Source: Bog-473 sp963750075 (GTDB lineage Bacteria; Actinomycetota; Acidimicrobiia; Acidimicrobiales; RAAP-2). From it: a DNA stretch of 64,000 bases. Location of the stretch: NCBI GenBank assembly GCA_963750075.1, contig CAVVPG010000003.1:62001-126000 (forward strand), in the 5' to 3' direction. A model generated the notes under the pieces. That model saw nothing but the letters and a program-made list of their open reading frames with translations, did not search any database and was not told where the DNA came from. Positions 8,281 through 17,120 of the stretch are shown piece after piece. Made by a program: the position numbers and the translations under genes. Numbering within the stretch: position 1 is the first letter of the stretch; each line of letters opens with the position of its first letter.

Positions 8281-10029
8281 CTAGAGGTACTGGCCGGTTC
8301 CCACCCGCTCTATGGAACGACCCCCGTGCACCTCGCGGTCCTCCGTGAGCAGCGTGCGGACGTAGACGATGCGCTCGCCCTTCTTGCCGGAGATCCTGGC
8401 CCAGTCGTCGGGATTGGTCGTGTTCGGCAGGTCTTCGTTCTCCTTGTACTCCTGGCGGATCGATTCGAACAGGTCGGACGGGCGGATCCCGCCCGGCTCC
8501 CCCGCGATGACCCGCTTGATGGCCAGCTTCTTCGCGCGGCGCACGATGTTCTCGATCATGGCCCCCGAGGCGAAGTCGCGGTAGTAGAGGATCTCCTTGT
8601 CGCCGTTCTGGTAGGTGACCTCGAGGAAGCGGTTCTCGTCGTCCTCGCGGAACATCTCCGTCACCGTCTGCTCGATCATCGCCTGCACCGCCTTGTTGGC
8701 GTCGCCGCCTCCGAGGCGGCGGACCTCGTCGGCGTCGAGCGGCAGGCCGGTCGTCAGGTAGCGGCTGAAGATCTGTCCCGCGGCCTCCTCGTCGGGCCGC
8801 TCGATCTTGATCTTCACGTCGAGCCGGCCGGGACGCAGGATCGCCGGGTCGATCAGGTCCTCCCGGTTCGAGGCGCCGATGACGATGACGTCGCGCAGAG
8901 ACTCGACGCCGTCGATCTCGGCCAGCAGCTGGGGCACGATGGTCGACTCCATGTCGGAGCTGATGCCGGTGCCCCGCGTGCGGAAGAGGGACTCCATCTC
9001 GTCGAAGAAGACGATGACGGGCATCCCCTCGTCGGCCTTCTCCCGGGCGCGCTGGAAGACCTGGCGGATCTGGCGCTCCGTCTCGCCGACGTACTTGTTG
9101 AGGAGCTCCGGCCCCTTGATGTTGAGGAAGAAGCTGCGCACGTTGTCGTTGCCGGTCTTCTCGGCCACCTTCTTGGCCAGGGAGTTGGCCACCGCCTTGG
9201 CGATGAGGGTCTTGCCGCAGCCCGGGGGTCCGTAGAGGAGGATCCCCTTGGGGGCGGGGAGCGAGTACTCGGCGAACAGCTCGCGGTGCATGTAGGGCAG
9301 CTCGACGGCGTCGGTGATCGCCTCGATCTGCGTGTCCAGGCCGCCGACGTCGGCGTACGTGATGTCGGGGACCTCCTCGAGGACGAGCTCCTCGCTCTCG
9401 AGCTTGGGCAGCTTCTCAATCAGGAGCTGCGTGCGCGCGTCCATCAGGAGCGAGTCACCCGCCCGCAGGTGGGTGCCCATCATGTCCTCCGAGAGCTCCG
9501 CGACCCTCTCCTCGTCGGCCCTGGCGTAGATGATGCAGCGACGCCTGTCCTCGAGCTGCTCCTTCAGGGTGACGACCTCGCCGGAGAACTCGCCGTCGCG
9601 GACGAGGACCACGTTGAGGCTCTCGTTCAGCACGACCTCGTTCCCCTTGCGGATGGCGCCGGGGTCGATGTCGGGGTGGAGGCTCACCCGCATCTTGCGG
9701 CCGCTGGAGAACACGTCGACGGTGCCGTCCTCGTTGACGCCGAGGAAGGTGCCGTAAGCCGCCGGCGGCTGGGTCAGCTTCTCGACCTCCTCGCGCAGCG
9801 CGGCCAGCTGCTCCTTCGCCTGCTGGAGGGTGAAGGTCAGCTTCTCGTTCTGCGAGGTCGCCTGGGCCAGTTGGCCCTTCGACTCGAGCAGGCGCTCCTC
9901 GAGGGCCTGCACCCGGCCCGGGCTCTCCTGCAGGCGCCGCCGGAGCGCGTGGATCTCGTCCTCGGCGTCTGCCAGCTCGGCACGCAGCGCCTCGAGCTGG
10001 GCAGCGGCTTCGTCGGGAGTCGCGGTCAC
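8281..10029 (-). CDS. arc: Proteasome-associated AAA ATPase ARC/Mpa
   Basis: The 582-residue ring ATPase recognises pupylated proteins, unfolds them and feeds them to PrcAB. Visible parts are an N-terminal coiled coil (about residues 1-90, rich in Leu, Glu and Arg) that binds Pup, two OB-type inter-domain segments around residues 95-200 (YGTFLGVNEDGTVDVFSSGRK is the start), then the AAA module with Walker A GPPGCGKT, Walker B VIVFFDEMES and ASNREDLIDPAILRPGR. The protein ends in GTGQYL, the penultimate-Tyr tail used to dock on the alpha ring. It is the first gene of the minus-strand proteasome run, divergent from the ferredoxin gene. Confidence 0.95.
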   Translation of the reverse strand: MTATPDEAAAQLEALRAELADAEDEIHALRRRLQESPGRVQALEERLLESKGQLAQATSQNEKLTFTLQQAKEQLAALREEVEKLTQPPAAYGTFLGVNEDGTVDVFSSGRKMRVSLHPDIDPGAIRKGNEVVLNESLNVVLVRDGEFSGEVVTLKEQLEDRRRCIIYARADEERVAELSEDMMGTHLRAGDSLLMDARTQLLIEKLPKLESEELVLEEVPDITYADVGGLDTQIEAITDAVELPYMHRELFAEYSLPAPKGILLYGPPGCGKTLIAKAVANSLAKKVAEKTGNDNVRSFFLNIKGPELLNKYVGETERQIRQVFQRAREKADEGMPVIVFFDEMESLFRTRGTGISSDMESTIVPQLLAEIDGVESLRDVIVIGASNREDLIDPAILRPGRLDVKIKIERPDEEAAGQIFSRYLTTGLPLDADEVRRLGGGDANKAVQAMIEQTVTEMFREDDENRFLEVTYQNGDKEILYYRDFASGAMIENIVRRAKKLAIKRVIAGEPGGIRPSDLFESIRQEYKENEDLPNTTNPDDWARISGKKGERIVYVRTLLTEDREVHGGRSIERVGTGQYL

Positions 10030-10217
10030 TCATGTCACCCTAGCCCTCGCCTCGGTGCGTTTTGCCAGCAACGTGCGTGCACCCTCCATGCGCCGTTCGG
10101 GCAGGCTCGGGCGGGTACGATGGACGGGCCGGCGATGCCAGATTGACGGCCCGCGGGACGCCTCACTACGGTCCCAACGACCCGTCGGGCGGATTCGACA
10201 AGGGAGAGAGACAGGTA
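10030..10217. promoter_or_regulatory. Divergent promoter region between arc and ferredoxin genes
   Basis: This 188-bp gap separates the start of arc (minus strand) from the ferredoxin gene (plus strand) and must hold promoters for both directions. A TACGAT hexamer at 10116-10121 could be a -10 element for the ferredoxin gene, but no convincing -35 spaced at 16-18 bp was found. The purine run AGGGAGAGAGACAGG shortly before the ATG at 10218 acts as its ribosome binding site. Confidence 0.4.
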
Positions 10218-10454
10218 ATGAAGGTCTGGATCGACCAGGATCTCTGCACGGGCGACGGGCTCTGTGAGGAGATCGCGCCTGCCGTGTTCACCCTCCTCGA
10301 CGACGGCCTGGCCTACGTGAAGGAAGAAGGCGACGTCAAGAACGACCCCGGTGGATCCGCCGGGATGGCCGCAGTCCCCGGAGACCTGGAGGACGCGGTG
10401 GTCGAGGCCTCCGAGGAGTGCCCCGGCGAGTGCATCTTCATCGAGCGCGACTGA
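10218..10454 (+). CDS. Small 3Fe-4S/4Fe-4S single-cluster ferredoxin
   Basis: The 78-residue acidic protein begins MKVWIDQDLCTGDGLCEEIAP and ends ECPGECIFIERD. Cysteines 10 and 16 plus the C-terminal CP motif make the single-cluster ferredoxin pattern. The central Cys of the usual CxxCxxC is replaced by Asp13, so the cluster is probably 3Fe-4S or Asp-ligated. Such ferredoxins commonly donate electrons to P450s or other oxidoreductases; the partner is unknown here. ATG 10218 was chosen because it follows a purine-rich Shine-Dalgarno region; the longer open frame upstream has no ferredoxin character. A ferredoxin gene next to arc is common in actinobacterial proteasome loci, reason unknown. Confidence 0.88.
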   Translation: MKVWIDQDLCTGDGLCEEIAPAVFTLLDDGLAYVKEEGDVKNDPGGSAGMAAVPGDLEDAVVEASEECPGECIFIERD

Positions 10455-10463
10455 CGCGCCGCG

Positions 10464-10811
10464 TCAAGGCTCGAGCGCCCCGCCCAGGAGCGCCCGCAGC
10501 TCGTCGTCGCTGATCCTCTCGGCGTCGCCCGCGCCGATCCGGATGGTCCCCTTGCCGCTCGACAGCGCCGCGTGTCGGGCGACGAAGCCCCCGTCGTTGT
10601 CGGCGCGCCAGTCGTAGACGGACACGCCGTGCTTCCAGACCCCGATGTTGAGGCGCCGCGCACCGACCCGGTAGGCCGGCATGCCGTAGGAGAGCGCCAC
10701 CTCGGCCTCGGGGTGCGCGGACATCACGATCCGGTGCAGGCGGTCGAACAGGGGGCGCTGCGCCGGCGAGAGGGCGTCGACGTAGCCCCGCACGTCCGCC
10801 TCCACGGTCAC
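10464..10811 (-). CDS. DUF1801-family small protein
   Basis: The 115-residue protein contains YVDALSPAQRPLFDRLHRIVMSAHPEAEVALSYGMPAYRV in outline, the YdhG/DUF1801 pattern: a helix-rich start, then a SYGMPAY turn and a beta-rich half with an aromatic YDWRAD segment. The fold is related to iron-chaperone-like/SRPBCC-type small proteins; no reaction is established. The GTG at 10811 overlaps the trmI stop (GTGA), so the gene is likely coupled to trmI; an alternative GTG lies 6 bp downstream. It converges with the ferredoxin gene, 9 bp away. Confidence 0.7.
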   Translation of the reverse strand: MTVEADVRGYVDALSPAQRPLFDRLHRIVMSAHPEAEVALSYGMPAYRVGARRLNIGVWKHGVSVYDWRADNDGGFVARHAALSSGKGTIRIGAGDAERISDDELRALLGGALEP

Positions 10812-11581
10812 CCCTCCAGGCGACGCGCCGTGGTGAGGAAGCCGGTGTGGCCGACCATGCGATGGTCGGGGCGGACCGAGCGCGCCTCGACGTGCCAGGT
10901 GCGCCGCATGACCTCCTGGGTCTCGGCCAGCCCGAACGGCGCGCCGCCGTCGTCGAGGGCCTGTCGCAGGAGGGCCGTCTGGTTGATGGTCGGGAGGTAG
11001 GCCAGGAGGATGCCGCCCGGGCGGAGTGCCGCCGCTGCCGCGCTCACCACCTTGTGCGGTTCGGGCATGTCGAGCAGGATCCGGTCGAGGTCGTCCTCGT
11101 CGATGCCTTCGGTCACGTCCCGGATCTCGACGCGGTAGGGCGCGTCGGCCCCGAGGGTCGCGGCCACGTTGGCCCGGGCGCGGGCGGCGAAGTCCTCTCG
11201 CAGCTCGTAGCCCACGACCGATGCGCCGACGCGCAGCACTGTCATGGACAGCGCTCCCGAGCCCACGCCCGCCTCGAGCACGCGCTGGCCGGGGGCGATG
11301 TCCGCCGCGATGAGGATGGCACCCAGGTCCTTGGGGTAGATGACCTGCGCCCCGCGGGGCATCTTCAACACGATGTCCCCGAGCGTGGGCCGCAGGGCCA
11401 CGAAGGCCCGGCCGGTCGAGCCGGTCACGGTGCACCCCTCGGCGGCGCCGATGAGGTCGTCGTGGGCCACGACGCCCGCATGGGTGTGGAAGGTGGCACC
11501 CGCGACGAGCGTCAGCAGGTACCGCCGGTCCTTGGGGTCGATGAGGAGCACGCGCTCCCCCGCCGCGAGGGGGGCCCCCAC
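10808..11581 (-). CDS. trmI: tRNA (adenine-58-N1)-methyltransferase TrmI
   Basis: TrmI uses S-adenosylmethionine to methylate A58 in the T-loop of tRNAs. The 257-residue protein has the small N-terminal beta domain (LIDPKDRRYLLTL), the class I SAM motif VLEAGVGSGALSM near residue 107, and the conserved DRILLDMPEPHKVV catalytic region followed by GGILLAYLPTINQ. Length and motif order match actinobacterial TrmI (Rv2118c type), which also lies near the proteasome genes in other actinobacteria. It starts 4 bp after a small membrane-protein gene and overlaps the DUF1801 gene by 4 bp. Confidence 0.92.
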   Translation of the reverse strand: MGAPLAAGERVLLIDPKDRRYLLTLVAGATFHTHAGVVAHDDLIGAAEGCTVTGSTGRAFVALRPTLGDIVLKMPRGAQVIYPKDLGAILIAADIAPGQRVLEAGVGSGALSMTVLRVGASVVGYELREDFAARARANVAATLGADAPYRVEIRDVTEGIDEDDLDRILLDMPEPHKVVSAAAAALRPGGILLAYLPTINQTALLRQALDDGGAPFGLAETQEVMRRTWHVEARSVRPDHRMVGHTGFLTTARRLEG

Positions 11582-11585
11582 GGAC

Positions 11586-11798
11586 TCAGGATTCGGCGGC
11601 GGGCGCGGCGTTGCGGTCGCGCACCGTGATGAGCACCTGCTCGCCCGGGGAGACCGTGACGGTCGACACGGCGCTGGTCCGGTCGTTCAGGACCCGGCGC
11701 AGGAAGAAGGTGGCGCCGGCGAGGAGGAACCAGTACCAGTTCCCGCCGAGCCCCCGGCGCACGCCGGCGCGCAGGAAGCGCCGCAGGAGCAGGTCCAT
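11586..11798 (-). CDS. Small membrane protein, unknown function
   Basis: The 70-residue protein has a basic N-terminus (MDLLLRRFLRAGVRRGLGG), one hydrophobic helix (WYWFLLAGATFFLRRVL) and a C-terminal segment VSPGEQVLITVRDR that looks like a short beta strand pair. No family was recognised. It lies between another small membrane-protein gene (stop 1 bp upstream of its start) and trmI (4 bp downstream), so it is expressed with them. The spacing supports a real gene despite its size. Confidence 0.6.
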   Translation of the reverse strand: MDLLLRRFLRAGVRRGLGGNWYWFLLAGATFFLRRVLNDRTSAVSTVTVSPGEQVLITVRDRNAAPAAES

Positions 11799-11799
11799 G

Positions 11800-12033
11800 T
11801 CAGAGCCGCCGGATCTCCACCACGGCCGACTTGGCGCGCCCGCGGCGCTTGCCGGCCAGGAAGGCCAGCGCGATCACCACGATGGCGACGGCGCCCGCGA
11901 CGGCGAGCCCGCGCGGCGCGGCGGCGCGCGCCGTGGCCTCGCCCTCACCCATCACCTGTGCGTACGCGGCCTGCAGGTCCTCGCGCGTGATGATGCGCCC
12001 GTTGCTGCCTGCTTTCGTCGTCGTGCCTGGCAT
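11800..12033 (-). CDS. Small membrane protein, unknown function
   Basis: The 77-residue protein starts MPGTTTKAGSNGRIITREDLQAAYAQVMGEGE, a soluble helical part, followed by one transmembrane helix (GLAVAGAVAIVVIALAFLAGKRRGR) and a basic tail. The ITREDL-QA-Y-QVMGEGE start recalls DUF3618/Pvc16-like small actinobacterial membrane proteins, but this is a weak likeness. Its ATG shares one base with the preceding TGA (TGATG), pointing to coupling with the holin-like gene upstream. Confidence 0.6.
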   Translation of the reverse strand: MPGTTTKAGSNGRIITREDLQAAYAQVMGEGEATARAAAPRGLAVAGAVAIVVIALAFLAGKRRGRAKSAVVEIRRL

Positions 12034-12425
12034 CAGCTCGCTCCCTCCGGTAGTCCAGTCTCTCTCGCCTCGCGCCGGGCCACCACCTCGGGCAGCTTCT
12101 GCTGGCCCGGGCCGGCCGTGATGCGCCAGGCCGCCAAGCCGATCACGGCGATCCCGAGCGCGACCACGGCGGCGTAGGGCACCCAGGACCAGTCGCCCTC
12201 CAGCGCCGTGCCCGTCTCGGTCTGCAGCAGCCGGAGCACCCCGAGGAGGATCAGCAGGATGCCGAAGGCCGAGCAGAACGACCCGGCGATCCCCATGTAG
12301 AGGAACCGGCCCAGTCCCTTGAGCGGCTGGATCGTCTCCTGCTTGAGATAGTCGACCGTGAGCTGGAACGCGTCGTCTCCGGCGTGGCGCAGCCCGTGGG
12401 TGCCGTTGTCTGACCGTGGTGGCAT
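12033..12425 (-). CDS. Phage-holin-superfamily-like membrane protein
   Basis: This 130-residue protein has a soluble start (DDAFQLTVDYLKQETIQPLKGLGRFL) and two hydrophobic helices (GIAGSFCSAFGILLILLGVLRLLQ and VPYAAVVALGIAVIGLAAWRI). This is the arrangement of the Actinobacteria-wide 'phage holin family' proteins that are chromosomal and not lytic; function unknown. ATG 12425 is chosen because the frame upstream reads low-complexity sequence. It is the first gene of the run 12425 to 10464. Confidence 0.6.
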   Translation of the reverse strand: MPPRSDNGTHGLRHAGDDAFQLTVDYLKQETIQPLKGLGRFLYMGIAGSFCSAFGILLILLGVLRLLQTETGTALEGDWSWVPYAAVVALGIAVIGLAAWRITAGPGQQKLPEVVARREARETGLPEGAS

Positions 12426-12483
12426 GTGGCGCACAATCCTGGTCGGTGAGCCGACTGTGCGCAAACACCGGCCTGGCGCGGCG

Positions 12484-12900
12484 TCAGTCGCGGTCCTTGA
12501 AGACGTAGGTGGACGACGCCCGGGCGACCAGGTGCTCGTGCTCGGAACCGGCCTGGCGGGCGACGATGCCGGCCTCCACGAACGCCACGCGGCGGCCACC
12601 CGACACGACCTCCGCGGTGCAGCTGAGGTCGGCACCGGGCGGCACCGCGGCCAGGAAGCTGATCTTCATCTCGGCGTTGGAGGCGAAGACCCGCCGGCCC
12701 TCCACGAACGTCACGGCGGCCGCTCCCATGGCCGAGTCCGCGAAGGCAGCGAGGAAGCCCCCCTGCATGATCCCGGCCGGGTTGGCGAAGCGCTCGTCGG
12801 CCGTCATGCGCCAGGTGCAGCGGCCCGGCGTGGCCTTGTCGAGACAGGTCATCCCGAGCGTGAGATCGCTGTTTGGGGGCACCTGCATACGGGAAGCCAT
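12484..12900 (-). CDS. PaaI-type hotdog thioesterase
   Basis: The 138-residue protein carries the hotdog-fold thioesterase pattern: a strand near residue 25, NPAGIMQGGFLAAFADSAMGAAA (the long hotdog helix with the conserved HG/QGG-type turn), then EMKISFLAAVPPGADLSC. Such enzymes hydrolyse acyl- or aryl-CoA thioesters in the cytoplasm. The specific substrate cannot be told. The gene is divergent from tkt (60 bp) and separated from the holin-like gene by 58 bp, so it is probably a single-gene unit. Confidence 0.8.
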   Translation of the reverse strand: MASRMQVPPNSDLTLGMTCLDKATPGRCTWRMTADERFANPAGIMQGGFLAAFADSAMGAAAVTFVEGRRVFASNAEMKISFLAAVPPGADLSCTAEVVSGGRRVAFVEAGIVARQAGSEHEHLVARASSTYVFKDRD

Positions 12901-12960
12901 GAGGGTGAAGAGTACGTGACGGCCCTCGCGACGGGCGGGAACGGACGGTTAGGGTTGATC

Positions 12961-14985
12961 ATGACGTTGAACACCTCCTCTACTCCCGTGGTGCAGGACC
13001 CCCGACTGGTGGAGCTCGGCATCAATGTCATCCGCGGGCTGGCGATGGACGCCCCGGAGAAGGCCGACTCGGGGCACTCGGGCACGGCCATGGCGCTCGC
13101 CCCCCTGGCGCACGTGCTCTGGACCCGCATCATGCGCTACGACCCGCTCCACCCCGAGTGGCCGGACCGCGACCGGTTCGTCCTCTCCAACGGCCACGCA
13201 TGCATCCTGCAGTACTCCATGCTGCACCTGACCGGCTACGACCTGTCCCTCGAGGACCTGCGACAGTTCCGCCAGTGGGGCAGCCGCACCCCCGGCCACC
13301 CCGAGTACCACCACACGGCGGGCATCGAGGTGACCACCGGCCCGCTCGGTCAGGGCTTCGCCAACGCGGTCGGCATGGCCATCGCGGAGCGTTGGCTCCG
13401 GACCACCTTCGGCCGCGAGGTGTGCGACCACCAGACCTACGTGGTGGCCGGGGACGGCTGCTTCATGGAGGGGATCTCGCACGAGGCGGCCTCCCTGGCC
13501 GGGCACCTCGGACTGGGGCGCCTGCTCGCCTTCTACGACGACAACCACATCACGATCGACGGGCCGACCGAGCTCGCCTACGACGACGACGTCGTGCGGC
13601 GCTTCGAGGCCTACGGCTGGCGCGTGCGCAACCTGGGCGAGATGGCGAACGACGTCGACGGCCTGGAAGCGGCCATCCGCGAGGCGCTCGACCAGCCGGC
13701 CGACGGCCCCGACGCACAGCCCAGCCTCTTGATCCTGCGCAGCCACATCGGCTGGCCCTCGCCCCACCTGACCGACACCGCGGACGCCCACGGGACCCCG
13801 TTCGGGGACGAGGAGATCAGGACCACCAAGGAGCTCTTAGGCCTGCCGCCCGACGAGACGTTCTGGGTCCCCGACGAGGTCAGCGACTTCTACGGGCTCG
13901 AGGTGGCGCGGGGCGCCCGGGAGCGGGAGGCCTGGGCGGAGCGCTTCGCGGCCTGGGACGGCGACCGGGTCGCCTGGGACGCCGCACAGGCCGGGCACGG
14001 CCTGCCGGGGTGGTCCGACGACCTGCCGCGCTTCGAGGCGGGGACGCAGCTGGCCACCCGCCGCGCCGTCAACCAGTGCATCGACGCCACCGCCGGCAAG
14101 CTGCCCGGGCTCCTGGCGGGGTCGGCCGACCTCACCGGGAACAACGGCGTCAAGGTCAAGGGGGCCGAGATCCAGTCGAGGGAGTCGCCGGGCGGGATCC
14201 AGGTCCACTACGGGATACGCGAGCACGGCATGGGCTCGGTCATGAACGGCATGGCCCAACACCGCGGCGTGCTGCCCGTGGGCGGCACGTTCTTCGTCTT
14301 CTCCGACTACATGCGCCCGGCCGTCCGGCTCGCCGCGCTCACCGGGTCCCACGTCATCTACTCGTGGACCCACGACTCCATCGGGCTCGGGCAGGACGGC
14401 CCGACGCACCAGCCGGTGGAGCACCTGGCCTCGCTGCGGGCCATGCCGGGCCTCACCCTCGTGCGGCCGGCCGACGCCAACGAGACGGCGCAGGCCTGGC
14501 GCCTGGCCGTCGGGGCCGACGGGCCGGTGGGGCTCGTGCTGACGCGCCAGAACGTCCCCGTGCTGGCCGAGACGGCGGAACGGGCGGTGGCGGGCGTCGC
14601 CCGCGGCGCCTACGTCCTGGCCGACCCCGTCGGGCCGCCCCAGATCGTCCTGGTGGGCAGCGGCAGCGAGGTCCAGCTCTGCCTGGCCGCCGCGACCACC
14701 CTCACCGGCTCGGGGGTCGCGGCGCGTGTCGTGTCCTTCCCCTGCTGGGAGTGGTTCGGGCAGCAGGGCGAGGACTACCGCGCCGAGGTGTTCCCGCCCG
14801 GTGTGCCCGTCCTCAGCATCGAGGCCGGTGCCACGTTCGGCTGGGAGCGCTACAGCGACGACGCCATCGGCCTCGACCACTTCGGTGCGTCGGCCCCCGG
14901 CGCCGTCGTCATGGAGCAATTCGGGTTCACGGCCGAGCACGTGGTGGAGCGGGCGCAGGCCCTCCTCGCCCGTGGTCGCGGCTGA
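12961..14985 (+). CDS. tkt: Transketolase
   Basis: Transketolase moves two-carbon units between ketose and aldose phosphates in the non-oxidative pentose phosphate pathway, using thiamine diphosphate. The 674-residue protein has DSGHSGTAMALAPLAHVLW near the start, the TPP/Mg motif region GDGCFMEGISHEAASLAG with DDNHITIDG, and in the second domain THDSIGLGQDGPTHQPVEHL followed by VRPADANETAQAW. ATG 12961 gives the standard N-terminus; the frame extends upstream without family likeness. No Shine-Dalgarno is seen, and TTAGGGTT ends only 5 bp before the ATG, so a leaderless message is possible. It heads the plus-strand run tkt-tal-gnd-pgl. Confidence 0.95.
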   Translation: MTLNTSSTPVVQDPRLVELGINVIRGLAMDAPEKADSGHSGTAMALAPLAHVLWTRIMRYDPLHPEWPDRDRFVLSNGHACILQYSMLHLTGYDLSLEDLRQFRQWGSRTPGHPEYHHTAGIEVTTGPLGQGFANAVGMAIAERWLRTTFGREVCDHQTYVVAGDGCFMEGISHEAASLAGHLGLGRLLAFYDDNHITIDGPTELAYDDDVVRRFEAYGWRVRNLGEMANDVDGLEAAIREALDQPADGPDAQPSLLILRSHIGWPSPHLTDTADAHGTPFGDEEIRTTKELLGLPPDETFWVPDEVSDFYGLEVARGAREREAWAERFAAWDGDRVAWDAAQAGHGLPGWSDDLPRFEAGTQLATRRAVNQCIDATAGKLPGLLAGSADLTGNNGVKVKGAEIQSRESPGGIQVHYGIREHGMGSVMNGMAQHRGVLPVGGTFFVFSDYMRPAVRLAALTGSHVIYSWTHDSIGLGQDGPTHQPVEHLASLRAMPGLTLVRPADANETAQAWRLAVGADGPVGLVLTRQNVPVLAETAERAVAGVARGAYVLADPVGPPQIVLVGSGSEVQLCLAAATTLTGSGVAARVVSFPCWEWFGQQGEDYRAEVFPPGVPVLSIEAGATFGWERYSDDAIGLDHFGASAPGAVVMEQFGFTAEHVVERAQALLARGRG

Positions 14986-15033
14986 CATGGCCGGTCCCGG
15001 CCATCCCGGACCACGACGAAAGGGGCGCTCCCG

Positions 15034-16149
15034 ATGACCAAGCTGCAGGACCTCTACGAGATCGCCGGCCAGAGCCCCTGGCTGGACAACCTGCGCCGCG
15101 ACTGGATCGAGAACGGCCAGCTGGCCGAGCTGCTCGCCCTGGGCGTGCGCGGCATCACCTCCAACCCGACCATCTTCGCCAAGGCAATGAGCGAGCAGGC
15201 GACCTACGAGGAGCAATTCCGCACCCTCATGAAGGACCACACCGTCGAGAGCGCCTACTGGGAGATGGCGATGACCGACATCTCCAGCGCGCTCGGCCTG
15301 CTGCGCCCCCTCTACGAGGAGAGCGACGGGGAGGACGGCTACGTCTCTCTCGAGGTGTCGCCGGCACTGGCGCACGATACCGACGGCACGGTGCGCGACG
15401 CCCGCCGCTTCCACGACACCGTCGCCCGACCCAACCTGTTCGTGAAGGTGCCGGCCACCCGTGAGGGGGTCCCGGCGATCGAGACCCTGATCGGCGAGGG
15501 CCGGAGCATCAACGTGACGCTGATCTTCGGGCTGGACCGCTACGACGAGGTGATGGAGGCCTACCTGCGGGGCCTCGAGGCGCTCGTGGCCGCCGGCCGC
15601 GAAGCGGAACTGCCCCGGGTGGCGAGCGTGGCGTCCTTCTTCGTCAGCCGGGTCGACACCGAGGTCGACCGCCGGCTGGAGGCCCTGGCCGGGGGCGAAG
15701 GAGGTGACGCCGCCGCGCTCGGCCTGCGGGGCACCGCGGCGGTGGCCCAGGCGCAGACCGCCTACCAGCACTTCCACCGCACCTTCGCCGGTGACCGCTG
15801 GGAGGCGCTGCGGGCCAAGGGCGCCCGGGTGCAGCGGCCGCTGTGGGCCTCCACCTCGACCAAGAACCTCGCCTACCCCGACCTCCTCTACGTGGACAGC
15901 CTGATCGGGCCGGCCACGGTCAACACCATGCCCGACGGCACCCTGCGCGCGTTCGAGGACCACGGCACGCTGCGACGGACCGTCGACGCCGACCCCGACC
16001 ACGCCGGCGTCGCCCTGGAACGGCTGCACCAGGTGGGGATCGACATGCTGGACGTCGAGCAGACGTTGGAGGACGAAGGCGTGCACGCGTTCGCCAAGTC
16101 CTTCGAGGAGGTCCTGCAGTTGCTCACCGACAAAGCCGCTACCTTCTGA
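15034..16149 (+). CDS. tal: Transaldolase
   Basis: Transaldolase transfers a dihydroxyacetone unit between sugar phosphates. The 371-residue protein matches the actinobacterial class: GVRGITSNPTIFAKAM near residue 40, LFVKVPATREGVPAIE with Schiff-base Lys138, INVTLIFGLDRYDEVMEAYL and ASVASFFVSRVDTEVDRRL. The run AAAGGGGCG before the ATG acts as ribosome binding site. It lies 48 bp after tkt and 28 bp before gnd. Confidence 0.95.
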   Translation: MTKLQDLYEIAGQSPWLDNLRRDWIENGQLAELLALGVRGITSNPTIFAKAMSEQATYEEQFRTLMKDHTVESAYWEMAMTDISSALGLLRPLYEESDGEDGYVSLEVSPALAHDTDGTVRDARRFHDTVARPNLFVKVPATREGVPAIETLIGEGRSINVTLIFGLDRYDEVMEAYLRGLEALVAAGREAELPRVASVASFFVSRVDTEVDRRLEALAGGEGGDAAALGLRGTAAVAQAQTAYQHFHRTFAGDRWEALRAKGARVQRPLWASTSTKNLAYPDLLYVDSLIGPATVNTMPDGTLRAFEDHGTLRRTVDADPDHAGVALERLHQVGIDMLDVEQTLEDEGVHAFAKSFEEVLQLLTDKAATF

Positions 16150-16177
16150 CCCGGCACCGCAACCGAGAGGAGCCCGC

Positions 16178-17116
16178 ATGAGGATCGGCATGATCGGCCT
16201 GGGCAAGATGGGCGCCAACATGACCGAGCGCCTGCTCAAGGGCGGGCACGAGGTGGTCGCCTACGACCTCAGCGCCGAGGCGCTGCAACAGGCCGCCGGC
16301 AAGGGCGCCGAGACCGCCACCACGCTGGCCGAGATGGCGCAGAAGCTGACGCCGCCGCGAGCGGCCTGGGTGATGGTCCCGGCGGGCAAGGCGACGGACT
16401 CGACGGTCGAGGAGCTGGCCGGGCACTTCGCCGCCGGCGACGTCGTCGTGGACGGCGGCAACTCGAACTACAAGGAATGGAAGGACCTCACCGAGCGGCT
16501 CTCGTCGACGGGCGTCGGCTTCGTCGACGCCGGCACGTCGGGGGGCGTGTGGGGCCTGAGCGAGGGCTACTGCCTCATGGTCGGCGGCGACAAGGAGGCG
16601 GTGGCGGTCGTGGAGCCCGCGCTCCTCACCCTGGCGCCCGAGGGCGGCTACGCGCACGTGGGGCCGGTCGGGGCCGGCCACTTCGTCAAGATGGTGCACA
16701 ACGGGATCGAGTACGGGCTGATGCAGGCCTACGCCGAGGGATTCGAGATCATGGGCGCGGCCGACGAGTTCGGCCTCGACCTGCACGAGATCGCGTCCAT
16801 CTGGCGCTACGGCTCGGTGGTGCGCAGCTGGCTGCTCGAGCTGGCCGAGCGGGCGCTGCGGCCCGGCTCGGGCTTCGACGAGATCAAGGGCGTGGTGGTC
16901 GACTCGGGCGAGGGCCGCTGGACGGCGCAGGAGGCGATCGACCGCGGCGTGGCCGCGCCGGTCATCTCCACGTCGCTCTTCACCCGCTTCGCCTCGCAGA
17001 ACCAGGACTCGCTCCAGCTGAAGATGCTGGCCGCCCTGCGCAACCAGTTCGGGGGCCACGCCGTGACGCTGGAGTCGGGCCGGCAGGGCATGGAGACGGA
17101 AACCCCGGCGCCCTAG
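16178..17116 (+). CDS. gnd: 6-phosphogluconate dehydrogenase, decarboxylating (short type)
   Basis: The enzyme oxidises 6-phosphogluconate to ribulose 5-phosphate and CO2. At 312 residues it is the short (GndA/YqeC-type) form. It starts MRIGMIGLGKMGANMTERL (Rossmann GxGxxG-like), followed by VVDGGNSNYKEWKDL, the substrate motif FVDAGTSGGVWGLSEGYCLMVGG and the catalytic HFVKMVHNGIEYGLMQAYAEG. The short type often prefers NAD; this is inferred from the family. GAGAGGAG 9 bp upstream is a clear ribosome binding site. pgl follows after 4 bp. Confidence 0.94.
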   Translation: MRIGMIGLGKMGANMTERLLKGGHEVVAYDLSAEALQQAAGKGAETATTLAEMAQKLTPPRAAWVMVPAGKATDSTVEELAGHFAAGDVVVDGGNSNYKEWKDLTERLSSTGVGFVDAGTSGGVWGLSEGYCLMVGGDKEAVAVVEPALLTLAPEGGYAHVGPVGAGHFVKMVHNGIEYGLMQAYAEGFEIMGAADEFGLDLHEIASIWRYGSVVRSWLLELAERALRPGSGFDEIKGVVVDSGEGRWTAQEAIDRGVAAPVISTSLFTRFASQNQDSLQLKMLAALRNQFGGHAVTLESGRQGMETETPAP

Positions 17117-17120
17117 CCGC

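Noticed and set aside
12033..12425. Holin-like protein as sign of a second prophage
   Set aside because: It lies in an ordinary chromosomal operon with trmI, and such proteins are widespread in actinobacterial chromosomes without phage context.
13837..16239. 800-codon minus-strand open frame opposite tkt and tal, and a 792-codon one at 17665-20043
   Set aside because: Both mirror the codon structure of the conserved genes on the plus strand and have no start or motif of their own.
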